A stretch of 64,000 nt of DNA from Thalassocella blandensis (GTDB taxonomy: Bacteria; Pseudomonadota; Gammaproteobacteria; Pseudomonadales; Cellvibrionaceae). Both the position numbers and the translations under genes were made by a program. The notes beneath the pieces are model-generated. The model had not been told where the DNA came from, did not search any database, and saw only the letters and a list, made by a program, of their open reading frames with translations. This document shows positions 17,030-27,070 of this stretch, piece by piece. Location: assembly GCA_902141825.1 (NCBI GenBank), contig CABFPG010000012.1, forward strand, positions 62,001 through 126,000. Direction: 5' to 3'. Within the stretch, counting starts at the first letter, position 1, and the number at the start of each line of letters is the position of its first letter.

Positions 17030-18430
17030 ATGTTAAACCGAGCCATCACATGGGCAATCACGATTTCAGTCGCGCTTCACGCCAACACATTATGGGCTTA
17101 CGAATTTTCACAAGAGCAACTTCAAACCGCCCAAGAACTCCGCGAACTTGCTGAAGACGATAAACTCGGTTATCAAATAGTCGAATCTCTCACTACCGAG
17201 ATTGGCCCGCGACTGGCGGGTTCTCCCGCTGAAAAACGCGCGCGTGAATGGGCTACCGATACACTCAAGTCTCTCGGATTCAAAAATATACGCGTTGAGG
17301 AATTTGAGCTGCCTTATTGGCAGCGTCATCATGAGCATGCAGAAATCATTTCACCTTTCCCTCAGCCCCTGGTTATCAGCGCACTGGGCGGCAGCACCAG
17401 CACACCTGAGGGCGGAGTGCAGGGCGAAGTGGTAAGATTTGACTCCCTGGCGGGCCTGCAGGCGGCCAAAGATGGTTCGCTGAAAAATAAAATTGTCTTT
17501 ATAGATGAAACTATGGCCCGCACTCAGGACGGATCGGGTTACGGTGCAGCAGTGGCGAAGCGACGTCTCACTGCATACGAATCTCACCGAGCAGGCGCCC
17601 TTGCGGCATTAATTCGCTCAGTCGGTACAGACCACGATCGCTTCGCTCATACCGGACAAATGAAACGCGTCACAGATAAAGATATAGGAGAGAGCGTTCC
17701 GACTGCCGCACTTTCCGCTCCGGATGCGGACCAACTTCGTCGCATCATGAGCAAGATTAACAAGCCTGTTGAACTAAAACTCACCCTTACCACAAGTACT
17801 CAGCCTGCCACGACTTCCGGAAATGTAATTGCCGAACTGCCCGGCAAACAGAACAAAGATGAAATCGTTTTAGTCGGCGCACACTTGGACTCCTGGGACT
17901 TGGGCACTGGCGCGATTGATGATGGAGCGGGTATTGGCATTATTGTGGCTGCGGCCAAACTGGTACATCAGCACGTAAAAAGACCATTAAAGCGCACCAT
18001 CCGCATCGTCATGTTCGGCTCCGAAGAAGTGGGCCTGGTTGGGGCGAAAGCCTACGCGCAGAAACACGCGAAAGACCAGCACATTATTGCAGCAGAATCT
18101 GATTTTGGTGCTGATATCATCTGGCAATTTGGCGTGGCCAACGCCAGTGAAGATCACAGCCAAGCCGTTGATGCGCTGGCCAAAGTCTTTAGACCGATGG
18201 ATATTATTCCTACAAATGGTCCTGTGCATGGTGGACCAGACATCAAGTACTTGCGTGAAGACGGCGTGCCGACGGCTGAATTTTTGCAAAACGGTAAAGA
18301 TTACTTTGACCTGCACCATACAGCGAACGATACATTGGATAAAATTAACAAAGAGAAACTCCGCCAAAACATTGCGGCTTACGCTCAATTCTTATATTTA
18401 GTCGCTGATAGTGATATTAAATTTAAATAA
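17030..18430 (+). CDS. Exported M28 zinc metallopeptidase (carboxypeptidase Q-like)
   Basis: Predicted exported aminopeptidase or carboxypeptidase of 466 residues, with a signal peptide ending near HANTLWA. A PA-like insert lies around residues 110-230. The M28 zinc ligands are visible in order: His285 (GAHLDSWD), Asp297 (GAIDDGAG), Glu332/333 (GSEEVGL, including the general base), Asp358 (ESDFGAD) and His429/430 (DLHHTANDT). This spacing matches the plasma glutamate carboxypeptidase group. GAGG lies upstream of the ATG. With the subtilisin at 7.4-10.5 kb it would support peptide use. Confidence 0.93.
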   Translation: MLNRAITWAITISVALHANTLWAYEFSQEQLQTAQELRELAEDDKLGYQIVESLTTEIGPRLAGSPAEKRAREWATDTLKSLGFKNIRVEEFELPYWQRHHEHAEIISPFPQPLVISALGGSTSTPEGGVQGEVVRFDSLAGLQAAKDGSLKNKIVFIDETMARTQDGSGYGAAVAKRRLTAYESHRAGALAALIRSVGTDHDRFAHTGQMKRVTDKDIGESVPTAALSAPDADQLRRIMSKINKPVELKLTLTTSTQPATTSGNVIAELPGKQNKDEIVLVGAHLDSWDLGTGAIDDGAGIGIIVAAAKLVHQHVKRPLKRTIRIVMFGSEEVGLVGAKAYAQKHAKDQHIIAAESDFGADIIWQFGVANASEDHSQAVDALAKVFRPMDIIPTNGPVHGGPDIKYLREDGVPTAEFLQNGKDYFDLHHTANDTLDKINKEKLRQNIAAYAQFLYLVADSDIKFK

Positions 18431-18750
18431 AAATAAATTCACATACATCAAAAACGAATTAAAATCGTCCGCCACCTTCAAATTGGCTCTTTAAAGCCTC
18501 AAAACATGAAAAAAGGCGAAAAAAAGCTTGAGGGTTGGCGGATACAGTGCGTCTAAAAATAATGAGGCACTTAAAGCACAGGTCGCTATAATGTGAAAAA
18601 CAACGTACGTTTGTTGATCGCATAAAAGCGAAAAAGTCGGTCGCGAAATTGATTAAATATAATAAATGACAACGCGAAATAAGGCTTCGGAACGTACATC
18701 GGAACAACTAAACCCTATAGAGCATATTAATAATAAATAAACACTATTAA

Positions 18751-18836
18751 GACGTTTTTTATAAAGGCTTTTTATAACGAGGCTTTTTTAGCCGAGCTTT
18801 TTACAGCGAGATTTTTTATAGCGATTTTCTTAAAGC
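18751..18836. repeat. T-rich degenerate tandem array, about 14-bp period
   Basis: Runs of five or six T start at 18755, 18769, 18784, 18798, 18812 and 18825, with intervals of 13-15 bases. Units resemble CGAGGCTTTTTTATAG (for example GAGGCTTTTTTAGC, CGAGCTTTTTACAG, CGAGATTTTTTATAG). Confidence 0.7.
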
Positions 18837-18919
18837 AAGACACCTGATCTCAAGAGCAGGCGCAAGCAAAACTATATAAAAGAACTCGGTACAAAAGAGA
18901 GCTCTGACAAAAGCTGCCG

Positions 18920-19117
18920 TTAGACAAGCCACAAAAACTCACTTAATAGCATGTAGAAAGAAAGCGTTTGGAAGACTTGAATAAGCAGTGAATTCACGAC
19001 AGAGATAATTCGATAGACAATTAAAATGCGATGCCAAAAGGCTAAAATCAAAGAGCCAATTATCGCTTTAGTGACCAACTGAATTACCCCGGCCATCACC
19101 GCCAATACATCATCCAT
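18920..19117 (-). CDS. Possible small membrane protein
   Basis: A 65-residue frame beginning MDDVLAVMAGVIQLVTKAIIGSLILAFW, strongly hydrophobic with two probable membrane helices. AGGCG lies about seven bases before the ATG. No homologue is recognised, and AT-rich DNA readily gives hydrophobic frames, so it may be chance. Confidence 0.25.
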   Translation of the reverse strand: MDDVLAVMAGVIQLVTKAIIGSLILAFWHRILIVYRIISVVNSLLIQVFQTLSFYMLLSEFLWLV

Positions 19118-19622
19118 ATTAACGCCTGACTACAGTTTCATAGTGAATTAATATTCCTGGATGGTTATTCCGGATCTACATTCTGAACGCCACGGTCGAT
19201 GTGGTAGCAACTGGTAACAATGTCAACCAGAACAGTACACGGGCTTACAGCAAAAATTTAATGTCAAAATTTGTTTGGACATTCATTTAACTTTCATTTT
19301 ATGCGCGTTAAATATTGAATTCCTAAAAAGAGCTGCGCGGCAAATAAAGCCAAGGCTTTATGACTGCTGGTAAATTTAAGCCGAACAAAAAGCTGTTTAG
19401 ATAAAACAACCCGTATTTGCTACACAAATTTCGTGACAAAACAGACTTTCGATCACTCTGGAAGATCCACCACCCCACCAAGGAAAACGCTGCATCTGGA
19501 AATCCGGATCAGACAGAATAGCGCACCCCGCTGCAAGACCTCTGTCAGCGAAGAAGATTTCTACCAGAAATCCTCTTCATAATCGGCCAAAAGCCGCGGG
19601 CTAATTAAAAAGTCCACTAAAC

Positions 19623-19640
19623 AACGTTAGCACTAACGTT
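19623..19640. promoter_or_regulatory. Palindrome upstream of putA, candidate operator
   Basis: AACGTTAG (19623-19630), a CA spacer and CTAACGTT (19633-19640) form a perfect inverted repeat ending 30 bases before the putA start. Its size and position fit a dimeric regulator, but the protein is unknown. Confidence 0.45.
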
Positions 19641-19670
19641 TAGTCCTTTAAGTTTGGGTAGAAGCGTGTA

Positions 19671-22600
19671 ATGAAGCAATTAGAAGTACTTCGTCAACAA
19701 ATTCGCCAGCACACTCATGCAGATGAGAATGCTACAGTTAAACGTGCGCTGGACGCACTCACCGCCATACAACAAAACTTCACGCTACGTGAACAGGCGC
19801 TTGAAAACGCTCGCAATCTGGTTTCACAGTGTCGCAATAACGAAGAGCAGCGCGGCACACTCGATGCCTTCTTGCAAGAATTTGGTTTAAGCAATAATGA
19901 AGGCCTTGCATTGATGTGCATTGCCGAATCGCTTCTGCGAATTCCCGACGCTGATACCGCAGATGAATTTATTGCAGAGAAAATTCGTTCGGGCAACTGG
20001 CACACCCATCTGGGCCAATCCAAATCCCTCTTTGTCAATGCATCTACCTGGGGGCTGGTGCTCACAGGCAAAATCATGAAGTTTGAAGAACCCGGTGGCG
20101 GTCAATGGTTTGCCGGTATCGTCAACCGACTCGGCGAGCCGGTGGTTCGCAAAGCCATGCTACAGGCGATGAAAATCCTGGGAGGCCAGTACGTTCTGGG
20201 ACGTAATATCGGGGAAGCAATCAAGCGCGGTGAAAAAGACCAAAAACATTACACCATTAAAAGTAACTTCTCGTTTGACATGCTTGGCGAAGGAGCCCGC
20301 ACGCAATCCGCGGCCCACCGTTATTTTGCCGAATACGAAAGTGCGATACACGCCATTGGAAAAAAAGGCTCTGCTTACGATGTTTACCAGGCGAACGGCA
20401 TTTCCATCAAGCTATCAGCATTACATCCGCGTTTTGAATACAGTAAATTACACCGCGTTAAAGAAGAGCTGTTTCACAGCGTACTATCTCTCGCCAAACA
20501 AGCCAAACAGTACAATATCGGCCTGAACATAGACGCCGAAGAAAGCGAGCGCCTGGACATTACACTCGAAATTTTTGAAATGTTGGCGCGAAGTCCTGAA
20601 CTGGACGGCTGGAACGGACTCGGCTTTGTACTGCAAGCCTATCAAAAACGCTCACTGACAGTGGCACAATGGCTCAGCGCTTTAGCGCGGGAAACAGGTC
20701 ATCGCTTCATGATTCGCCTGGTAAAAGGTGCGTACTGGGACAGAGAAATCAAGTATGCGCAAGAATCTGGGCACATTGATTACCCGGTGTTTACACGCAA
20801 AGCCAATACAGACTTAAATTACCTGGCGTGTGCCAATATTTTGCTGGCGAACAATGATGTTATCTATCCCCAGTTTGCAACACACAATGCGTACACGGTA
20901 GCGTTTATTCAGCTTATTGCACAAAATAAGGATTTCGAATTCCAACGCTTACACGGTATGGGGCAACTGATTTTTAATCACATCGGAGATGTGACAACGG
21001 CACCAGCGAATTTAAGAATCTACGCTCCGGTTGGAGCACATAAAGAACTACTCCCCTATCTGGTTCGACGCTTACTGGAAAATGGCGCAAACAGTTCATT
21101 TGTGCACTACTTTCTTGATGAACGAGTCGCTATCACAGATTTAGTGCAAGACGTATTTGCTCAAGTAACAGAACGGGAGCAGCATAAACATCACAACATT
21201 CCCCTACCTATCGATATTTTTCGTCAGGCCAGCATACCCCGCACCAACTCACTTGGGCTGGATCTCAACAATGCCATTCAACATGCAGCACTTTTACAAC
21301 AGTTCGAACAACACCCGGTGCAAAATTGCAGAGCCAGCAGCATAATCAATGGTGAAAGTATCGCCGACGCAAATACCGATTGGCTTCCGATCAGTTCACC
21401 GGCCAACACAAAAATATTATTGGGCTCTGTCGCCGAAGCCACCCCTGATGACATCGAAAACGCAGTTAAAACCTGCCGCAACGCGCAACGACACTGGGAC
21501 CAAACGCCAGTCGAACAGCGCGCGCTGTTTTTAGAAAACATCGCGCAACGATTTGAAGCGCATCGCGACGAACTGCTCCAACTCATTTGCAAAGAAGCCG
21601 GGCGCTCACTTGAAGATGCGATTAGCGAATATCGCGAAGCCGTGGATTTTTGCCATTATTACGCACAGCTTGCTCGCCAACAATTTTCACCACAACTGCT
21701 CACAAGTCCTACTGGTGAAGATAACACTTTGAGCCTACACGGGCGCGGTACCTTTGTATGCATAAGCCCGTGGAACTTCCCCATGGCGATTTTTACCGGC
21801 CAGGTTACGGCGGCACTGGTATCGGGCAACTGCGTGATAGCCAAACCCGCAGAACAAACTTCCATAATTGCATTTCGCATTGTCCAACTGATGCATGAAG
21901 CAGGCATTCCCAACGAAGTCCTTCAACTTCTGGTAGGTGATGGCGCTCGCATCGGAAATACATTGATAAAAGATTCACGAATTTCCGGCGTTGCTTTCAC
22001 TGGCTCAACAGAAACTGCAAAAATCATTCACCGCCAAATTGCTGAACGTGACGGCGAAATCATTCCATTGATTGCCGAAACCGGTGGACTAAACGCAATG
22101 ATCGTCGACTCTTCTGCATTACCGGAACAAGTCGTTGACGATGTTATACACTCGGCATTCTACAGTGCGGGACAACGTTGCTCCGCACTGCGCGTATTAT
22201 TTTTACAGTCTGAAATTGCTGACAGTGTTATCAGCATGCTTCAGGGCGCATGTGACGAAATAAAACTAGGCGAGCCCTGGCAACTTGAAACCGATATTGG
22301 CCCAGTCATAGATCAAGATGCTTTAAACCTTCTCCAACAACATATTCAGCGTATGAATGGCGAAGCGCAGCGAATTTACCCGCAGGAAAACGCTAACACA
22401 CCTCATGACGGGTATTTCCTTGCACCACATATTTACGAAATAAATTCTTTATCGCAATTAAAACGGGAAGTCTTCGGACCAATATTGCATATTGTCCGCT
22501 TCCAATCGAATGAAATAGATACCATTATCGAAGATATTAACAGTACCGGATACGGTTTAACCTTCGGTATACACAGCAGACTGGAAAGCAGAGCGAGAAC

Positions 22601-22823
22601 TCTTGCAAAACAATTAAACGTCGGCAATATTTATGTAAACCGTAACATGGTGGGTGCAGTAGTCGGTGTGAATCCATTTGGTGGACAAGGCTTATCCGGC
22701 ACAGGTCCCAAAGCCGGAGGACCACATTACTTAACTCGCTTCGCTTCGGAAAAAACATTTACCGTTAACACGGTTGCAACGGGTGGCAACACAGAGCTTT
22801 TATCTTTGGTAGATTCAAACTAG
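19671..22823 (+). CDS. putA: Bifunctional proline dehydrogenase / L-glutamate-gamma-semialdehyde dehydrogenase
   Basis: PutA oxidises proline to glutamate: an FAD-dependent TIM-barrel proline dehydrogenase passes P5C/semialdehyde to an NAD-dependent aldehyde dehydrogenase. The 1050-residue protein has an N-terminal helical arm and PRODH barrel at about residues 85-480 (NIGLNIDAEESERLDITLEIF, RLVKGAYWDREIKYAQ, FATHNAYTV). The ALDH domain spans about 520-1035, with the catalytic Glu803 (AETGGLNAM), catalytic Cys837 (AGQRCSAL) and FTGSTETA. It starts without the ribbon-helix-helix DNA-binding domain found in E. coli PutA, so it should not autoregulate that way. A palindrome lies just upstream, and a short AraC-type gene follows 0.9 kb downstream. 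Confidence 0.96.
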   Translation: MKQLEVLRQQIRQHTHADENATVKRALDALTAIQQNFTLREQALENARNLVSQCRNNEEQRGTLDAFLQEFGLSNNEGLALMCIAESLLRIPDADTADEFIAEKIRSGNWHTHLGQSKSLFVNASTWGLVLTGKIMKFEEPGGGQWFAGIVNRLGEPVVRKAMLQAMKILGGQYVLGRNIGEAIKRGEKDQKHYTIKSNFSFDMLGEGARTQSAAHRYFAEYESAIHAIGKKGSAYDVYQANGISIKLSALHPRFEYSKLHRVKEELFHSVLSLAKQAKQYNIGLNIDAEESERLDITLEIFEMLARSPELDGWNGLGFVLQAYQKRSLTVAQWLSALARETGHRFMIRLVKGAYWDREIKYAQESGHIDYPVFTRKANTDLNYLACANILLANNDVIYPQFATHNAYTVAFIQLIAQNKDFEFQRLHGMGQLIFNHIGDVTTAPANLRIYAPVGAHKELLPYLVRRLLENGANSSFVHYFLDERVAITDLVQDVFAQVTEREQHKHHNIPLPIDIFRQASIPRTNSLGLDLNNAIQHAALLQQFEQHPVQNCRASSIINGESIADANTDWLPISSPANTKILLGSVAEATPDDIENAVKTCRNAQRHWDQTPVEQRALFLENIAQRFEAHRDELLQLICKEAGRSLEDAISEYREAVDFCHYYAQLARQQFSPQLLTSPTGEDNTLSLHGRGTFVCISPWNFPMAIFTGQVTAALVSGNCVIAKPAEQTSIIAFRIVQLMHEAGIPNEVLQLLVGDGARIGNTLIKDSRISGVAFTGSTETAKIIHRQIAERDGEIIPLIAETGGLNAMIVDSSALPEQVVDDVIHSAFYSAGQRCSALRVLFLQSEIADSVISMLQGACDEIKLGEPWQLETDIGPVIDQDALNLLQQHIQRMNGEAQRIYPQENANTPHDGYFLAPHIYEINSLSQLKREVFGPILHIVRFQSNEIDTIIEDINSTGYGLTFGIHSRLESRARTLAKQLNVGNIYVNRNMVGAVVGVNPFGGQGLSGTGPKAGGPHYLTRFASEKTFTVNTVATGGNTELLSLVDSN

Positions 22824-23727
22824 AAAACAATTTTAAAAATAATTGAGTCGCAATTAACAATTAAGTTTGTTTACCAACGACAAGTGAGTTATGCTTTATG
22901 AAGAGTTTTTGGAAAGGAAGAGCCAGGACGGCTAAGATAAAAAGGAAAACTATGTAACGCAAGCATTGGTTGTTTTTTTAAATTGGTACAGTATTGAAAG
23001 AGAAGTATGCAAAACAGATTGTTTGCAATATAAAAATTCTGTTGCCCATACTTAAAGAATGTAAGCACTTCAGCTTAACTACCAATTTTGAATAGTAGTT
23101 AAACTGTTTATAAAAGAAAGCTGTATAAACTCTGCTTATACTGGATATAGTTTTAACTTACTTCCTTAAGTAGAGATATATAGATTTCTTTAGCTGCATT
23201 CACGGCATTATGTTTTTAGAAAGAGAGCTAAAGTACAACACTCGTGTTTTATTACCAGCGAGCATTATAATTCGAGCATTAACACTTCGAGCTATAAACT
23301 GTTTGCACCGCGAATGTCGAATTTCAGCCTCCCAAAGACACTTCATCGCCCTCATCAATCGCCCGACTCGACCAATGCATGAGATTGGCAAATATATTCT
23401 CATGCGTCGTTACCGCGTCGTAGCTCTACTACGAATATGTGATTTTAAAAATAGACTAACAGCAGTTTTGAAGTAGATTTTAGCTGACTCAGCTTTCGGC
23501 AAGTTCGTTTTTAAGCCAGAAGTCATGCGCTCAACCACATCACGATGTGATTATTGAAAAATTTGGCTACCAGCCGATTTATCAATGACAACCTGAATCG
23601 GATTGAGTGCGCGCAGCCAGCCATTGCAGTTCTCTCACAATACGCGCTGTTTGACATGGTAAAGATTCATATTTTTAGCAGAACTATGGTTAATAAAAGC
23701 CAACGAATCCAAAAGTGAGAGATTGGT
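22824..23727. other. Intergenic region after putA, no gene seen
   Basis: About 900 AT-rich bases. Short frames at 23200-23403 (minus) and 23210-23476 (plus) overlap each other and have no recognisable features. There is no clear terminator for putA. The last 200 bases must contain the start signals for the AraC-type gene at 23728. Confidence 0.45.
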
Positions 23728-24177
23728 ATGAATAACGAAGAAGCGATAGGACATCAAGAATCCACCAGAACCACAAGTCATTTCATTGGCGATCAGAATC
23801 CAGCAGAAGAGCTGCAAGGCTTTTTAAATAAAGCCCAACTGCCTGTAGCATTTGGCATTGCTGGACAAGTAGTCGATGCGCTGAACAAGCGAATCGGGCA
23901 CTCGTCGCTCAGCATGAATCACATTGCTCAAGATTTACATATGTCAAAGCGAACCCTTCAGCGCCGACTGAAGGAGCAAGGCACCAGCTTCATGGAGCTG
24001 CGCGATAAAGTTCGCAAGCATTATGCGGTTGACTATCTACTCGTTCAGAAAAAAGGGGTGGATTACATCTACACTTCGCTGGACTTTTCAGATCGAGCCA
24101 GCCTGACAAATGCTTTTAAGCGCTGGACAGGTTATTGCCCTCGAACATTTAGACGTTTGTATCAAGACTACATCTAA
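23728..24177 (+). CDS. Short AraC-family DNA-binding protein
   Basis: This 149-residue protein is essentially an AraC-type double helix-turn-helix domain (about residues 45-145): SLSMNHIAQDLHMSKRTLQRRLKEQGTSF, then LDFSDRASLTNAFKRWTGYCPRTFRRLY. The usual 170-200-residue sensory N-terminal domain is missing. Only about 45 polar residues precede the HTH, and an in-frame stop (23716-23718) lies just upstream. It is either a stand-alone regulator or a decayed remnant of a longer one. Its position downstream of putA allows, but does not show, a role in proline control. Confidence 0.85.
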   Translation: MNNEEAIGHQESTRTTSHFIGDQNPAEELQGFLNKAQLPVAFGIAGQVVDALNKRIGHSSLSMNHIAQDLHMSKRTLQRRLKEQGTSFMELRDKVRKHYAVDYLLVQKKGVDYIYTSLDFSDRASLTNAFKRWTGYCPRTFRRLYQDYI

Positions 24178-24631
24178 ACGTTCAGGCGACGATCCTTTTA
24201 AGATGCAACGACCACTGCTCCTCTATTGAGGTAGCGGCCATTTAGACAGCGCACGCAAACTAGACATCGCCAAAAGTCTAAGAGGCAGTCTAAATAGCGA
24301 CCTGGAATGCACCCTAACTGGGATGCACCCTAAAAAGCACCGACGAAACGAAAAGTAGCAATTTCCTATTTGCGCATCGTTCGCCACGCAGGACAAAAAT
24401 TACGGTACCCAAACTCAGTGGGTAAAACGGATTTTACCCTTTTGGCTTAAACGCTCTTAACACGCCCTACTGCGGCTTTGCTAACCGAATCACCGGGTCT
24501 GCACACTGCGCGACTTTGGTGCGCACCTCCAATGTAAACGTTACCATTTCAAAACCACAAAAAATCCTTATAATAGCACCACCATACTCTTCACGCGGCA
24601 ACGTTGCCCAGCAGTCCCAATAAGATTTCGC
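24178..24631. other. Intergenic region before xseA
   Basis: About 450 bases without a gene. It contains scattered GTCTAA/TAGACA-type short repeats (24243-24293) and a direct repeat ATGCACCCTAA (near 24308 and 24324). No intrinsic terminator with a long stem is visible. Confidence 0.45.
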
Positions 24632-25972
24632 ATGGTTTCAAGCTCCCCACAAGACAGTGACATATATAGTGTCACGCAGCTTAATCGCTCAGTAAAACAG
24701 CTACTTGAAAAGAATTTTCCCATGGTCTGGGTTGAAGGTGAAATATCCAACTTCACCCAGCCCAGCTCAGGGCACTGGTATTTCACCCTCAAAGATGCCG
24801 GCGGCCAAATTCGTTGCGCCATGTTTCGCGGCAATAATATGTACATCAAACCTCGCCCAAAAGCTGGCGATAAGGTAAAAGTACGGGGAAGAGTCAGCCT
24901 TTACGAAGGGCGCGGTGACTTTCAACTGATTATCGAACATCTTGAAGCGGCGGGCTTTGGCGAGCTTCAACGGCAGTTTGAAAAGCTTAAACTCAGCCTA
25001 CAACAAGAGGGCTTGTTCGACCCTGCCGCCAAACAAGCCGTGCCAACGCTACCACGCCATATTGCAGCCATCACCTCCCCTTCCGGTGCGGCTATTCGCG
25101 ATGTTATCAGCGTGCTCAAACGGCGTATGCCCAGCATACCCATTACGATAATCCCCTGCGCGGTGCAAGGTGAAGAAGCACCAAGACAACTGTTGCAAGC
25201 ATTGGACATCGCAGAACGAAGAGAAGAGTTCGACGTAATTCTGCTTTGCCGTGGTGGCGGTTCGATTGAGGATCTCTGGGCATTTAACAATGAGATGCTT
25301 GCGAGGCGCATATACCAGTGCAAAAAACCAATCGTGTCGGCCGTTGGCCACGAGATCGATTTTACCATTGCCGATTTTGTCGCGGATGTGCGAGCTCCAA
25401 CACCTTCCGCCGCGGCTGAACTTCTCAGTCCAAACGGACAGGAACTCTCTCTGCGCTTTTCCAGCCTGGCACGTCAACTTGAACAGGGCATCCTGCGTCA
25501 GCTCTCACACAAGCTCAATTTACTGACCCAGCTCAACAAGCGGCTAAAACATCCTCGGGATAAACTCGAGCAATTCAGCCAAGCGCTGGACCAACTGGAA
25601 ATCCGCCTGACGCAAGGGGTATTTGCGGCGCTTAAAAGCCAAAAGAAAAGCCTTGAGTACACTCAAAACAGGTTAATTAGAGAAAACCCGGCACAAGGTA
25701 TTGAGCAGGAAAAGTTAGCCGTATTGCGATTAAAACAGAAGCTGACTGATCTCATCACCGCCAAACTGCGTATAACTGCGCAACGACTGGAGATTTCTAC
25801 TTACAGGTTAAACGGTACGAACCCCCTCAATATCATGTCGCGGGGGTACAGCATTACCACTAACTGCTACAATAAGATCATCCAGTCTGTTAAAGATGTT
25901 GAGCTCGATGAAGAGCTATATATTAAATTGTCAGATGGCACGATTAAAACGAAGGTCACCGAAAAGCCCTGA
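24632..25972 (+). CDS. xseA: Exodeoxyribonuclease VII large subunit
   Basis: Catalytic subunit of the single-strand-specific exonuclease VII, which works with XseB in DNA repair. The 446 residues match the family length. It has an N-terminal OB-fold (about residues 8-105: YSVTQLNRSVKQLLEKNFPMVWVEGEISNF, GHWYFTLKD) and a catalytic core (about 125-320). The core includes ITSPSGAAIRDV, CRGGGSIEDLWAFN and AVGHEIDFTIADFVADVRAPTPSAAAE. A coiled-coil section and a terminal SRGYSI block follow. No xseB is adjacent. Confidence 0.97.
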   Translation: MVSSSPQDSDIYSVTQLNRSVKQLLEKNFPMVWVEGEISNFTQPSSGHWYFTLKDAGGQIRCAMFRGNNMYIKPRPKAGDKVKVRGRVSLYEGRGDFQLIIEHLEAAGFGELQRQFEKLKLSLQQEGLFDPAAKQAVPTLPRHIAAITSPSGAAIRDVISVLKRRMPSIPITIIPCAVQGEEAPRQLLQALDIAERREEFDVILLCRGGGSIEDLWAFNNEMLARRIYQCKKPIVSAVGHEIDFTIADFVADVRAPTPSAAAELLSPNGQELSLRFSSLARQLEQGILRQLSHKLNLLTQLNKRLKHPRDKLEQFSQALDQLEIRLTQGVFAALKSQKKSLEYTQNRLIRENPAQGIEQEKLAVLRLKQKLTDLITAKLRITAQRLEISTYRLNGTNPLNIMSRGYSITTNCYNKIIQSVKDVELDEELYIKLSDGTIKTKVTEKP

Positions 25973-26045
25973 TAGCGCGATGACAAACACGTTGTTAATC
26001 ACTACTGACAATTCCAATGGGTAACTAAACGAGCACGGATAAGTA

Positions 26046-27065
26046 ATGAACGCTGGTTCTTCCAATCAAAGACTCACCATAGCCTTAGCAAAACCGACAA
26101 AAACATTGAATGACGAAGCGCATACCTTTGATCTACTCGATCGTTTTATTGTTATGTGCCAAAAGAAAACCAATTATCCCTGGGAAATATGTGATGTTGA
26201 CCAGGCTAGTGTGATTATCGCTTTCGAGGGCGACAACAGAATCGAAGACTGGCACAGCAGTGGACGAATCATTGTGCTGGTCCAAAATAGCCGTCGTCCA
26301 GGCAAACATTACCATTTCACTATCACCAATCCGATACGCGTCATGCATGTATTGGATTTGCTGAATACGGTTGGAGAGCATTTGCTTGCCAACCCGGTAA
26401 AAATTACGGCAACGCCAACGAGCAAGCCAAGCACTGTACAGGACAGCGCACCAGGAGAACACTGGGCTTTACTCAGTGCAATAAAAACTGTTTTTGACGC
26501 AAGCAGCCCCCAGACCGCCTTTGCCATAGAGGCCAACGGCCAGCCAAAATTATGGCTCACCGCCAAGCTTAGCCAATGCAAAATCAGTGAAGATTACTTC
26601 AATAATTTCAGCCAGTTGATGAGTGCAAAAATTCAATCAAAAACGCTGGAAAACCACAACCCACCAGAATCAGCTATACTCATCAATGGCACAGAATTGC
26701 TTTGGCGATCTGCAATTGACTCCACTCAAAATGCACAGGATCGTGCGCCATGGCTACCAGGAAACTCAATATATAAATTAAAAAGATGGCCAGATTTAGG
26801 CGCGCTAAGAGCAAAAGCGAATCTGGTACGTATGGTTTCCACCCTGGCAAAAAAATACGTAACACCCGAGGAGCTTACTCAGGCAACCGGCTCTGACAAT
26901 CGAGAAACGATGGCCATTTTAAACGCACTGGGCGCTTGCGGCCTGATAGACGCTAAACCGTCGGAAAGACAGGTAAGCAGTCAGACACAAGCAAAACCAG
27001 CAGCGAAAAAGCCCGAAGGCTTTTCTAAAATGATCAAATCCCTTAGAAGACATTTAAATATTTAA
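26046..27065 (+). CDS. Receiver-like/winged-helix adaptor of a GTPase module (copy A)
   Basis: The 339-residue protein of unknown function lies immediately upstream of a Ras-like GTPase (five-base gap). The N-terminal ~125 residues alternate beta-like and helical stretches (TNYPWEICDVDQASVIIAFEG, GRIIVLVQNS, NPIRVMHVLDLLNTVGE), reminiscent of a degenerate receiver fold. A middle region has SIYKLKRWPDLGAL. The C-terminal third looks like a winged helix (VSTLAKKYVTPEELTQATGSDNRETMAILNALGACGLI). The protein ends in a basic amphipathic segment (FSKMIKSLRRHLNI). The minus-strand gene at 28692-29348 is a shorter paralogue with the same order of parts. It follows xseA by 73 bases. Confidence 0.85.
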   Translation: MNAGSSNQRLTIALAKPTKTLNDEAHTFDLLDRFIVMCQKKTNYPWEICDVDQASVIIAFEGDNRIEDWHSSGRIIVLVQNSRRPGKHYHFTITNPIRVMHVLDLLNTVGEHLLANPVKITATPTSKPSTVQDSAPGEHWALLSAIKTVFDASSPQTAFAIEANGQPKLWLTAKLSQCKISEDYFNNFSQLMSAKIQSKTLENHNPPESAILINGTELLWRSAIDSTQNAQDRAPWLPGNSIYKLKRWPDLGALRAKANLVRMVSTLAKKYVTPEELTQATGSDNRETMAILNALGACGLIDAKPSERQVSSQTQAKPAAKKPEGFSKMIKSLRRHLNI

Positions 27066-27070
27066 TTGAT

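Larger units (their letters stand above)
18431..19670. other. Long intergenic region before putA
   Basis: About 1.2 kb without a convincing gene. It holds a 14-bp T-rich tandem array (18751-18836) and a possible 65-codon membrane ORF on the minus strand (18920-19117). It also has a hairpin around 19549-19577 (AGATTTCT with AGAAATC) and a perfect palindrome 31 bases before putA (19623-19640). The AT-rich composition suggests regulatory or relic DNA. Confidence 0.5.
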
